A stretch of 64,000 nt of DNA from positions 122,522,710 through 122,586,709 of the forward strand of contig NC_086020.1 of the NCBI RefSeq assembly GCF_036323735.1, written 5' to 3'. Under the pieces are notes generated by a model. The model had not been told where the DNA came from. It worked only from the letters and a program-made list of their open reading frames with translations, and searched no databases. The position numbers were made by a program, and so were the translations under genes. The DNA is from Rattus norvegicus. Taxonomy: Eukaryota > Chordata > Mammalia > Rodentia > Muridae. This document shows positions 55,225 through 64,000 of this stretch, one piece after another (within the stretch, counting starts at the first letter, position 1; every line of letters starts with the position of its first letter).

Positions 55225-56650
55225 GTGCACGCATGCGCCCATCCTTGTATACAGTCTCCTCTTTGTGGTTGCCAATTTCAGCCAATATTTTATCAGAACA
55301 TAAAAAATCCAATCCATTTGCAAGCTCTGAATGGTCTAATTTGAATTCACTTGCTAAAATCACTGGAAGATTGCTGCTTCGAATGGGTGGATATACTGAG
55401 TAGTAAGGTTTTCTACATGAAACCGTTTTATCCCTTACAAGTCATTTGTCTACACATGCGGCCTGCAGCCCACTGTAAGCTGTGTGGGTGCAAAAGTGGA
55501 AAGGAGACCCTCTGAGGCTCATGGCTGGTGCCTGTGAATTAACTCACAAGAAGCAGATTAATGGGAGAACCGTCGTGTTTTGCATTCACACAAGCTAGCT
55601 CCCAGCAAAGCAGAAGTCCCATTGGTAACTTGGAAAAGCAGCATGTTGGCTTTGTCTCAGAACCATGATGGGACGGAGAACGATTCCATCCTGGATGAGT
55701 AGAAAAGGGGTTTGGTTTTAGAAATGGTGTGCCAAGTTTTTACATGGGGGAGTCATAGGGCTTTAGTGAGAGGATTTCCAAATGTTAGGGAAAAAAGATG
55801 CAAATCTTGGAGGTGGTTTTAACAGGGTATGGCATACAGACTGTCAGAAACACATGGCAGAAAAGGGTGGGCCCAGAGCCAACAAAGAGGAGCTGGGGAC
55901 TAAGGGACAGTTCTGATGACAGACCCTCAGCTCTGGGTCTGTTGCAATGGAAGAGTGGGTGCCAGAAAGGGGCACAGCTGCAAACAGAATCAAGGGTAGA
56001 CCTGTGATTAAACCATACAGTCAAAACTGAGGGCCTGTGGGAAGCAGCCATAAGGTGCATGTGAAAGGTGAGCTGACAGGAATGGCTAACATCTGGATTT
56101 GCATCCATCCAGGCCAGGCTCAATGTGCCCAGGGTCAATGACTGTTAACTGGACAGAAGGTCAGGGCTGCTACCTCGCAGGTGATCCCAGGACTGTAAAT
56201 GTGGTCTCTGCTACTGAGCAGACCCATTCGTCGTGAGGGAGAGAGCAGAGCCAGGGAGACTGGACACTGGCTTCCTGAGAGCTCTTCCTCATACCTGCTT
56301 CTGACCATGGAGGCTCCACCAAACAGAAACAGCATATCATTGTGTCCACGAGATGCCTAGGAAGTGTTCCACAGTGTTCATGTCAAAGCTGAACTCTTTG
56401 CTGCTGCTTTTATGTAGAATTTTAGTACAATGTCCCTGAAATTCATTAGCAGAAGGTCTCTAGTTTTGAACATATTCAGTCCATCAAACCAGTGAATACT
56501 CTGACATACCACTTAACCATGTTGATTGATCACATCAGCTAGAACATCCTTCAGTGTCTCGTCAAAAACGAGGAGCCTAAAGCAGGCTGGATGTTCTAGG
56601 AGTAAAGGTATATGTCTGCTGTTAGAATGTTCTATGAAGAATATGATTTA
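55225..56650. other. unique sequence, no gene recognised
   Basis: No named repeat or exon seen. Frames up to 117 codons on the minus strand lack recognisable domains. Confidence 0.4.
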
Positions 56651-56657
56651 TGTTTCA

Positions 56658-56775
56658 TTTGTGTTTTTGACATGGGGTCTCACTCTAAAGCTCACACTGG
56701 CCTTGAACTCATGATGTCCTCCCTGAGCTTCCTGAGGGCTAGAATCATAGACCTGTGTACCACCACACCTGGCTC
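56658..56775 (-). mobile_element. B1 SINE
   Basis: Contains tttttgacatggggtctcac, cactggccttgaactcatga and accaccacacctggctc. Confidence 0.85.
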
Positions 56776-56902
56776 TTGAATGTATCATTCTTACTGTAAT
56801 ATTTTCTTCATGCATTTAACTTCTGATTCTCAACCATACTACAAGAAGGTAGGGCTGTTACTATTACTGTTTTACAAATGAGAAGTCCGATTTTCAAGTT
56901 AC

Positions 56903-57055
56903 TAGCTAGGCATTGTGGAACACGCCTGTAAGACTAGCACTTGAGAGGCTAAGGTGGGGGGGAGAGTGAGTTGAGACCACCCAGGGCTTACATAGTCAAT
57001 TCCAGGCCTTCCCAGGCTACTTAGTGAAACTCAGCCTCAATTAAATACCAACACA
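56903..57055 (+). mobile_element. B1 SINE
   Basis: Contains agctaggcattgtggaacac, gcctgtaagactagcacttg and ctacttagtgaaactcagcc. It merges into a CA repeat at its tail. Confidence 0.83.
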
Positions 57056-57069
57056 GACACACACACACA

Positions 57070-57108
<39 letters not shown>

Positions 57109-57139
57109 CACAGACACAGACACACACACACACACACAC
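57053..57139. repeat. (CA)n microsatellite grown from a B1 tail
   Basis: CA run with CAGACA interruptions, directly after the A-rich end of the B1 copy. Confidence 0.96.
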
Positions 57140-57144
57140 CTTAT

Positions 57145-57990
57145 CAATCCAAAGTCACCATAGTAGTAAATGACTCAACCAGACATATATCAGTTGTGTG
57201 TCTGACCCCATGTTTGCTGACTTGTCTTTTGTGTCTTATTCTTTTATGTACTCTGGTACTGCATTAGCACTGGAAAGTGAGCAAGGCCTTTTTCCTGTCT
57301 TTAATGATTGTATATTCCAACATAGGAGGCAGACAAGTCAATGCCACTACAATCAGTCAAGTAGAGGTCTCTGGCGTTCTTCACATGTCCCATGAGAGCA
57401 CAGGGGTCACATCTGGCAAACTGAAATGTAAGCGTCAGACCTCTCATGGCTTCCAGTGAGAGCAATGTCAGCTCAAAGAGGCTTGGTGGCCCAGGATTTC
57501 CAGGCCATCTTTATGGAATTCTGTCTTTGGAGGCAGGTTTGGAGGGAGAAGTATTCTGAATGTTGAAAAAGTATGATCAGTTCTACAAGAAGGTTCCAGA
57601 AGCTCCTCCTGGCTCAGGGCATGGGTGTGAGGTTAGACATTACTTTTGAAAGGCTGTGGTGAACCTGCATCTGGCTTCCTAAGCAACCCACCAGTGACCT
57701 GTGTGGAAGGTGGGGATGTGGGTGTGGCTTTTGTCAAAATTAGTTCTATCTTTTTTGGAAAGATGCTTATGTCCTAGAAGACTACATTTTTATAGCACTT
57801 AATCATCTCTGTGAGGCTGAGGACAGGCCAGCCAGGGCCATTTAGAGACCTGGTCAAGAAAAAAATCCCCCCAATTCTAATATATATGTAATATATATGT
57901 AATATCATATATAATATATGTGATTGTCATGAAAATTATGAAGAGTTGACTTGGTGCCTGGGTTCCTGCCCTAGATCCCCTAGAGACCCA
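57145..57990. other. unique sequence, no gene recognised
   Basis: A short TATATGTAATA repeat lies at 57879-57920. No exon recognised. Confidence 0.4.
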
Positions 57991-57996
57991 GAAATC

Positions 57997-58083
57997 TGCA
58001 TTTGGGGATGGTGCTGAGGACGGAATGCAGAACCTCAGGCATGCAGGACACTTACTTTGTACCACTGAGCTATGCTCGCACTC
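57997..58083 (-). mobile_element. ID/B4-like SINE head, diverged
   Basis: Contains gatggtgctgaggacggaat, acttactttgtaccactgag and ctatgctcgcactc. The B1-like half is not recognisable. Confidence 0.6.
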
Positions 58084-58488
58084 AGGAATATGCAGTTTCA
58101 TAAATGCTTTTAAGGGAATACAGATACTGGGTCAGAGCAGAAAATACCAGCTGTAGCACACACAGAGATTTTAAACACCCACCTTCAACCCAGCCTCTCA
58201 CTACAGAGCTCCCGCGCTACTTTAAGGTAATAACGACTTTGTTGTAGGCTATTTCTGGTTAGTTGTGGATCATCCTGAAGGAGTTGGGTCCAGGGTCTCT
58301 CTCAGATTGACAGTCAGAACCGGAGAGTTCAAGTGTGTACAAATGTTCTTCTGCAAGGGGTCCTGCTCTGTTGGGTTGTCTTAACAGCATTCCTTCCTGA
58401 CTCAGTTCGTGGTTGCATTGGTTCAAAGAGTAAGTCTGTGTTAGGCCAGAGAGAAGAAGCGAGGGGTGTGTGTGTGTGCATTTTTGCT

Positions 58489-58540
58489 GGGGGTGGGGGT
58501 GGGAATGGGGGTGGGGGTGGGGGTGGGGGTGGGGGTGGGT
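58489..58540. repeat. (GGGGGT)n repeat
   Basis: About eight G5T units with one GGGAAT interruption. The G-runs could form a quadruplex. Confidence 0.94.
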
Positions 58541-58793
58541 TTGTCTGAAGGGTTCTGTTTGTGGAGTACTTATTTAAATCCCCCTACCTCACTTCCAGAT
58601 CACCCCTGACTTCCTTTGCTGCTTAGGAATTCTTAGGGAATTCTTCCTGGCCCAGCCACATCTGCTTCCTGTTTCTGGGTTGGTCAGCTGTGTCTGCAGA
58701 AGATTGCCTGCTTCTCAGACTGCAGGCGGGAGCCCAGTTCCTCTCTCCTACCGCTTTCGGGCAGGTAGAGAGAAAGCTCATGGCTCAGGTTTT

Positions 58794-58806
58794 GTTACCA
58801 AGCAAC
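58794..58806. promoter_or_regulatory. RFX X-box-like palindrome
   Basis: GTTACC-A-AGCAAC matches the two half-sites of the RFX X-box (GTNRCC and RGYAAC). It lies in repeat-free sequence about 1 kb left of the CpG-rich block. Binding is not shown. Confidence 0.3.
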
Positions 58807-59039
58807 GGGGTTCCATTTGCCAATTGCCACCATTTCCTTCGCATAGTATTACAGGCCTTATTTTTAACATTTAGTTCAGAGAAATTGCCGTCATTATGTG
58901 CAGTAACTTCCTTTGGAGGTTACTCATTAACCTTAGGTATTTTACTATGTAATTATAACTGCCAATGCCCCAGGCTTGGAAAACCTTTGAACTCCTTAAG
59001 GTATTAGGGGATGGCAGAAAGGATATTATCTGACTTTTC

Positions 59040-60110
59040 TTCCTTTTCCAGTTAGGTTAATTTCGGAGGTGCCTGTGTCCCCCTCCCCGGATCCCTCCTC
59101 CCCCAAGGGGAAGCCCTTCCAGTGTTTTCTTCCTCCTTTCTGGTCTCAGACTCTGAACTAAACCTGTTAGCGTCCAATTTCTTGGATACTGGGTCATAGT
59201 TAAACTGTTTCCCCTTTGTTTTATAAGGTCCTAGGGTGGGGGTGGGGTAGGAGACTGAGAAGTCCCAGAGGCTGGGAAGTGACTGGCAGGCACCCTTCAG
59301 CCTCCGGGGGCTCTGTGATGCCCCCACACAATGACTGGAATTAGATATCCCGTACAGCCGTCTTTTGACACAACGGAAGGCCTCCTCTCGGCTTTCTGCA
59401 AGCAGCTTTTCACTCCCAGGCTCCGCGGGAGCCAGGTGCATAGGGTCATATACAGACAGGCTCAGTCGCCCTGGCTCACACAATGACCCTTCTGATCTGG
59501 CCACAACAGCGGGGATGCGTGCCAAGGCTTCGGTCCCCACCCACAGCATATTTAGGTATGCACTTCGGGTGTATTTGCAGCCCCTCTTTACTCCCCCCAA
59601 AGAACGGTTAAACGCACCCCCCCCACACACACACACACTCCATTTCAAGACAAACAAGAGTAACTGGGGCACACCTGCGCGCGCAGCTCCGGGTCTTTCC
59701 GGCCTCCGCCCAGACATTCCAGGTAACTCGAGGAGGGCTGGGCGGCCACGTGACTATGTTGGCTAGGGCGCACGGTGCTCCAGCAGGGACAGGTGAGCTC
59801 TGCACCCTGGTGGGAGCATACATTTTGCAAACTCAGGTCTGCACCGCCCCTCTGCTGCTTTGATCGGGACAAATGAAAGGCTGGACTGGCATTTCGGCTT
59901 CACGGAGCTGAACCGCAGGACCCCAGCAGGTACACAGCAACACACCACTGCAAATCTCAAGAAGGCCAGAGAGCCACGCTATCCGACCTGCAACGCGCAT
60001 CCTAAATCTTCCGAATGGGGGGATAGTGAGGGACATTTTGGTTTACTTTAAAAGGCTCGAGGACTTGCTGCTTTTTCTTCCCCACATAAAGGGCTGGTGG
60101 AGGTTTCTCT
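59040..60110. promoter_or_regulatory. CpG-rich candidate promoter / first-exon region
   Basis: This is the most CpG-dense unique stretch of the window, with no SINE, LINE or LTR. It holds a GCGCGCGC run near 59677, a CACGTGAC E-box (59747-59754) and, on the plus strand, a strong splice-donor match CAG|GTGAGC at 59792/59793, with a further donor-like CAG|GTAACT at 59722/59723. On the minus strand a 221-codon frame (59052-59717) starts just inside the GC-rich core and contains GCAG|GTGTGC. No known protein domain was recognised, so direction and gene identity are open. Confidence 0.35.
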
Positions 60111-60114
60111 GACA

Positions 60115-60565
60115 GTAGGAACATGTTGTCAAACGTGACCTAACAGCTCAGCTGCTCCAGTGCCCATTAGTCAATCAGCCAACACCTAAAGAATCCCGTG
60201 TTCACTCTGAGAGCTTGGGAGAAGGCTGGCAGGCACCCGCTCTGCCAGCCTTCTACGGATTATCTAAGGGTTGGGGAGGGACCTGTGAACTAGGGAAACA
60301 GATACCATCTGTGAGCACTCCCCAGGGCCAGCACTATGTGGTACCTTCTTTCGTTCCTTCTGACACCCTGTCAAGTCGGTATTTGTTATTACCTCCACTC
60401 TACAGGCATTTAGAGAAGTCACTTGTTGAGTCTCTCAGTGTGGGCATCAGGCTGTGGAGGTCCCAAACGTCAGAGTCACTCGGACTGCTCCTACCCACAC
60501 CAGTTTGTCCTAGTTTGCTCTCTGGAAAATAGAGACCTTGTCTGGGGTCATGGTCCAGAACATTC
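60115..60565. other. unique sequence, no gene recognised
   Basis: No named repeat or exon seen. Confidence 0.4.
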
Positions 60566-60569
60566 TTTT

Positions 60570-60720
60570 CACATTTCACTTTTTTCTTTTGTGAGACAGG
60601 CTCTTAGGCTCAGACAAGCCTTGAACTTACCTTGTTGCTGAGTGTAACCTTCAACTTCTGATCCTCCCACCTTCACTTTCTGAGCTGGGATGACAGGATT
60701 CTTTTGTCACCGTGTCCCCA
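60570..60720 (-). mobile_element. B1 SINE, diverged
   Basis: Contains tcttttgtgagacaggctct, agacaagccttgaacttacc and gagctgggatgacaggattc. Confidence 0.78.
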
Positions 60721-60724
60721 ACCC

Positions 60725-62760
60725 TGCCCCTATTTCTGTTTCTTCTGCCTTGGCAGTGCTGAGGGACCACATCCCAGTGAATTTTTTCCTAGGCAGCAGG
60801 TGATCTTGTCCTGCCCTCTGTGGTTTTATTTCAGAGGTGGAGAGTAAAGACCTCATTCAAAACTGAACTCTACAAAGCCAACCTTCACCAGATGGTCTCC
60901 TAAGTTCCTTCCTCTGATGTCAGGGGCACGTTCCCGGAAGATTGACAACCCGTGTGTTACTGACACCCTAAGGCAGGTCTACTGTCCAGGCACCTTTAGC
61001 TCAACTTGCCACATCTGGTCAGTCAGCTCCTGCACCACACCTCAAGAGCCTGGCAGGATGTGGTTTCTCAAGTAGGCCAATGTCTTCATGCCCTTTAATA
61101 GTGTGGAGCCCCAGCCAATAGGGTTTTATGAGTATCACTGGGAGACACATCCTTTGACCTGGTATATAATCTGACTTCTCTGGATGCTGGACTAATTACA
61201 GCAGTTCCTTTGGTCATGGAAACGAATAGGAAACGTTCTGATGTCTGAAAACTAACCCCACTGTATTTGTTCTCCATGTCATACCCTTAGCAACCTAGGT
61301 GATGGGGACTGAGACGTCCTAGTCACTTCAGCTTAGGCTCAGTCCCTCTTAACTGACAGTTCAGTGCCTGGAGACTGAGGGTTTTATTCTTCGTTCACTG
61401 AGCACCTCTGACCACATGGTAAACTGGAGAAAGAACAGGAGTCTGTGCCCGCCTGGCTTAGACCAGCCACAGCCATAGCCATAGCTACCCCTGTGAGCCT
61501 CAGTTACCTCATCTTCAAGGAAACAAACTAAAACGTGGCATTAAAATCAGAGCAACTCTTGCACGTTTATTGTATACTATTGTTTTGATTTGGGGTCTCA
61601 GGATTGCTGGGACTTTTGTGCAAGATATTAGGTTGAAATCTAAAGGGGAGGGTGCATGAGAAACCCATTTCTGCAGAAAAAATGGCTGGGCTGCAGAGAA
61701 GCTACTGTGACCCATTCCTGCTTAGCTCCAGGAACTAGCCTGTTGCTCTCAGGGCGGACCCTGCTCCTCAGAAGTAGCCAGGGAGGGAAGAGAAACCTGG
61801 AGGTGAAGGTTGGCTCCAGGGACTGGGATGCCACAACTGTTGGATCAAGGAGATGTTGTCTGACTGGAATCTGAGAGCTGTCAATGGTTTTTGGGAGCAG
61901 ATTCACTTGCAGTTTGGATTCTGCAGTATTGATTCTCTTGCAGCTATGAACAATAAAGACTTATGGTACAGAAATTATCTCCTCACATGAGACTCCCAAG
62001 AAGGGCTACACGGAGCAGGTGTTCGAACTCCAAGCACGTTCAGGGATGGAGGTTGCTCCCAGATTTTGACTTCTGTGTTCTAAAGCATCAAAGTCTTTCT
62101 CTAGATGCCTTGGGGTCCAAGGTGGCTGCCAGACTCTGTCCATTGTACTTGAATTGCAGGCTCAGCAAAGGAGGAAGAAGGAACAGCAAGAGGGATTGCA
62201 GCCCAGCTGGACCAGTCTTCCCAGCAGTCCCTTGTGAGTTACATCATTGGCCAGGACTCGGCATGATGTAGACTCTGTTCTGAGCAGTGCACTGGGCATT
62301 TGGAAGAGTTCTCTTTAAAGAGAACATGGCTGGATAGTGAGAGGTAGTGAGGGTCTCTGGTTAGGGGTGATCGTTAGAACTCTGGACTGGATTCATTTAT
62401 TTGGTGTCAATGAATGAAACACTGGGGGCTGGATGGAGAGAACAAAGAGCTGGATTGCAGGGACCATGGACAGATGGGAAGAGTTTGACAAGGTTTTCTA
62501 GTTGAGCTGAGAAATCGGGAACAATGCCAAAGGTAGATGGTGACGTCATTAGTTGCCATTAGGAAAGAAGATCCAGGATTAGGAGTCAGACTGGCTGACT
62601 GTGTCCAGTGGGCTGCCCTACGGCTGGTGCTCAGAGCTGTTGGGGTGGACATTTCCAGTGAATACCCACTCAAATAGTTAAAAACATTCTAATGTTTATA
62701 GGATGTCTTAACTTGTCACATGTGTTTTGGGGTTTCATAAGTTGCTACTTAAGAGTTCTC
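60725..62760. other. mostly unique sequence, no gene recognised
   Basis: A possible ancient mammalian interspersed repeat at 62040-62270 (gcaaaggaggaagaaggaac, acatcattggccaggactcg) is not named. An AATAAA at 61951 is isolated. No exon could be supported. Confidence 0.4.
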
Positions 62761-62762
62761 TT

Positions 62763-62966
62763 GGGGCTGGAGACATGGCTTAGCGGTTAAGAGCACTGAC
62801 TGCTCTTCCAGAGGTCCTGAGTTCAAATCCCAGCAACCACATGGTGGCTCACAACCATCTATAAGGGGATCTGATGCCCCCTTCTGGCATGTCTGAAGGC
62901 AGCTACAGTGTATTTATATACAAAAAATAATCAATAAAAATGTTTAAAAAAAACTCTTGATAAAAA
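62763..62966 (+). mobile_element. B2 SINE, young, with perfect 12-bp target-site duplication
   Basis: Nearly consensus B2: ggggctggagacatggctta, gagcactgactgctcttcca, tgagttcaaatcccagcaac and an A-rich tail with AATAAA. The duplication aagagttctctt is identical at 62751-62762 and 62967-62978. The tRNA-derived boxes A and B are intact. Confidence 0.98.
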
Positions 62967-62979
62967 AAGAGTTCTCTTA

Positions 62980-64000
62980 ATTGTGTCAGAGGAAGGGTAT
63001 AGGGCTTCTTCTGTTTGTGTAATATCACTGGGCTTAAGGGTCTTGAGAGTTAGGGCAAAGTTATGTTCTTAAAAATGTGCTTCCCCTTTGCCTCCCCTTC
63101 GCTTTAGTTCCCACCTATGTGGTGGTAGGAACCGTGAATTTGATGTCCCATCCCCATAAAATCAGAATAACACAAATCTGAAGGTGATGTGCATATTGTA
63201 TATTTTAATAAAGTCTGAGTATTTAGCAGTATACACCAAAATAATCCTCCGGCCCACCAGTGCTACACAAGCACTGAGTAGTAAGCAAGGCATTTAGGGA
63301 GTCAGGTGAGAATGGACCCTAGGCAGGGGATCCAGCCCAACCCCACCCTGCACGCACAGCAGGTCCTGTGGTCTTCTGTTCCTGCCCCACCCTTGGATCT
63401 TCAGGTGCCTCTCGCTGCTTTCTACGTCGTTGACCTTCACTCTTCTCCACTCTTCTTCTTCCTCTCTCACACCCATTCCATGTTTTGCACCATGTTTTAT
63501 GGGTAGCAGCATCAGGACCACCCAGAGACTGACCAGGCCTACAGACTCAAACCCTGTAGGGGATGGTGCAGGGATTCAGGGGTTTCTGGCTAAGTAAGCC
63601 CTCCTGAAAGACTCTCCAGCAACCTGCACTGCTTCGGGAGGCCTCATGTGGTCTGCCCAGCCCTGGGCTGGGTCTTGAGATCACCCCACTCACAGGCTTC
63701 TCAGCTCAGACCTCTCATCTGGCATTCTACCCAACTGTATCCCTGTAAAGCCCCACGTGCTAGGTAGGACCCCTCCCACTATCTGCTGGTTTAACACCCC
63801 CAAACTCCAAGTTAAGTATTTTTCTACCCGAAAATTTGATAAATGAGCACACGGCCTCAGAGCAATACAGGCATTTACTTTGTTGGAGGACATCATAATA
63901 AATGTGTAAGGGATGTGTGGGTGAGAGAATGATTTGCCCAGGCACAGTATTTCTGTAGATTCCATAGGAAACGCAGACTTACTGTTTGTCTTACATTACC
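62980..64000. other. unique sequence, no gene recognised
   Basis: No named repeat or exon seen to the end of the window. The 91- and 75-codon minus-strand frames have no recognised homology. Confidence 0.4.

Overview
This window is mammalian nuclear DNA, almost certainly from rat (Rattus). The best species evidence is four near-identical ID-family SINEs (tRNA-Ala/BC1-derived, with box A, box B and an A-rich tail). These are abundant in rat and are here flanked by perfect target-site duplications. They sit among B1, B2, B3 and B4 SINEs, a U6-L1 fusion carrying a rodent L1 3' end, Lx-type L1 3' UTR sequence, URR1-like DNA transposons and more than twenty long simple repeats. I found no intact protein-coding gene. 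The long open frames are low-complexity repeats, retroelement remnants or unsupported chance frames, so the window looks intergenic or deep intronic.

Layout. 1-4 kb: CA/TG microsatellites, unique sequence and a composite GAG-CAT-CAC-CAG triplet array at 3.8-4.0 kb. 4-8 kb: a B2-type SINE, a promoter-like ETS/CCAAT cluster near 5.0 kb, and several B1/B4 copies and one ID. 8.3-9.0 kb: a 34-bp minisatellite. 10-17 kb: URR1, B4 and pyrimidine tracts. 17.8-18.75 kb: a CCAT array of about 870 bp that begins inside an ID-like SINE fragment and contains a 48-bp higher-order repeat. 22-26 kb: antisense L1s repeatedly interrupted by ID, LTR-like and B2/B3 insertions. 26.2-27.0 kb: an LTR-like element. 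27.5-28.3 kb: a processed Ssr4 (TRAP-delta) pseudogene split by an ID. 30-31 kb and 36 kb: LTR-like rodent repeats. 33.28-33.82 kb: a U6 snRNA-L1 chimeric retrocopy with target-site duplication, inserted in a B1 tail and followed by a possible LTR. 35.5-35.7 kb: CRE-like and CCAAT motifs. 38.7-40 kb: Lx L1 3' UTR and older L1. 41-45 kb: URR1, a C-rich minisatellite and an LTR-like repeat. 47.57-49.04 kb: a full-length processed Gapdh pseudogene with a 15-bp duplication, itself hit by an ID. 49-58 kb: B1/B2/B4 copies and purine or GT tracts, with a repeat-poor block at 53.2-53.8 kb. 58.7-60.1 kb: the most CpG-rich stretch and the best candidate promoter or first exon. 62.76-62.98 kb: a young B2 with a perfect 12-bp duplication.

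The genes do not form a pathway. The window mainly records L1-driven retrotransposition: L1 copies, SINEs, two mRNA retrocopies and one snRNA-L1 fusion, several nested so that their order of arrival can be read. I found no convincing undescribed functional system. The strongest leads are the U6-L1 chimera, the SINE-seeded CCAT array with its 48-bp periodicity, the two pseudogenes with dated ID insertions, and the CpG-rich block near 59.7 kb.
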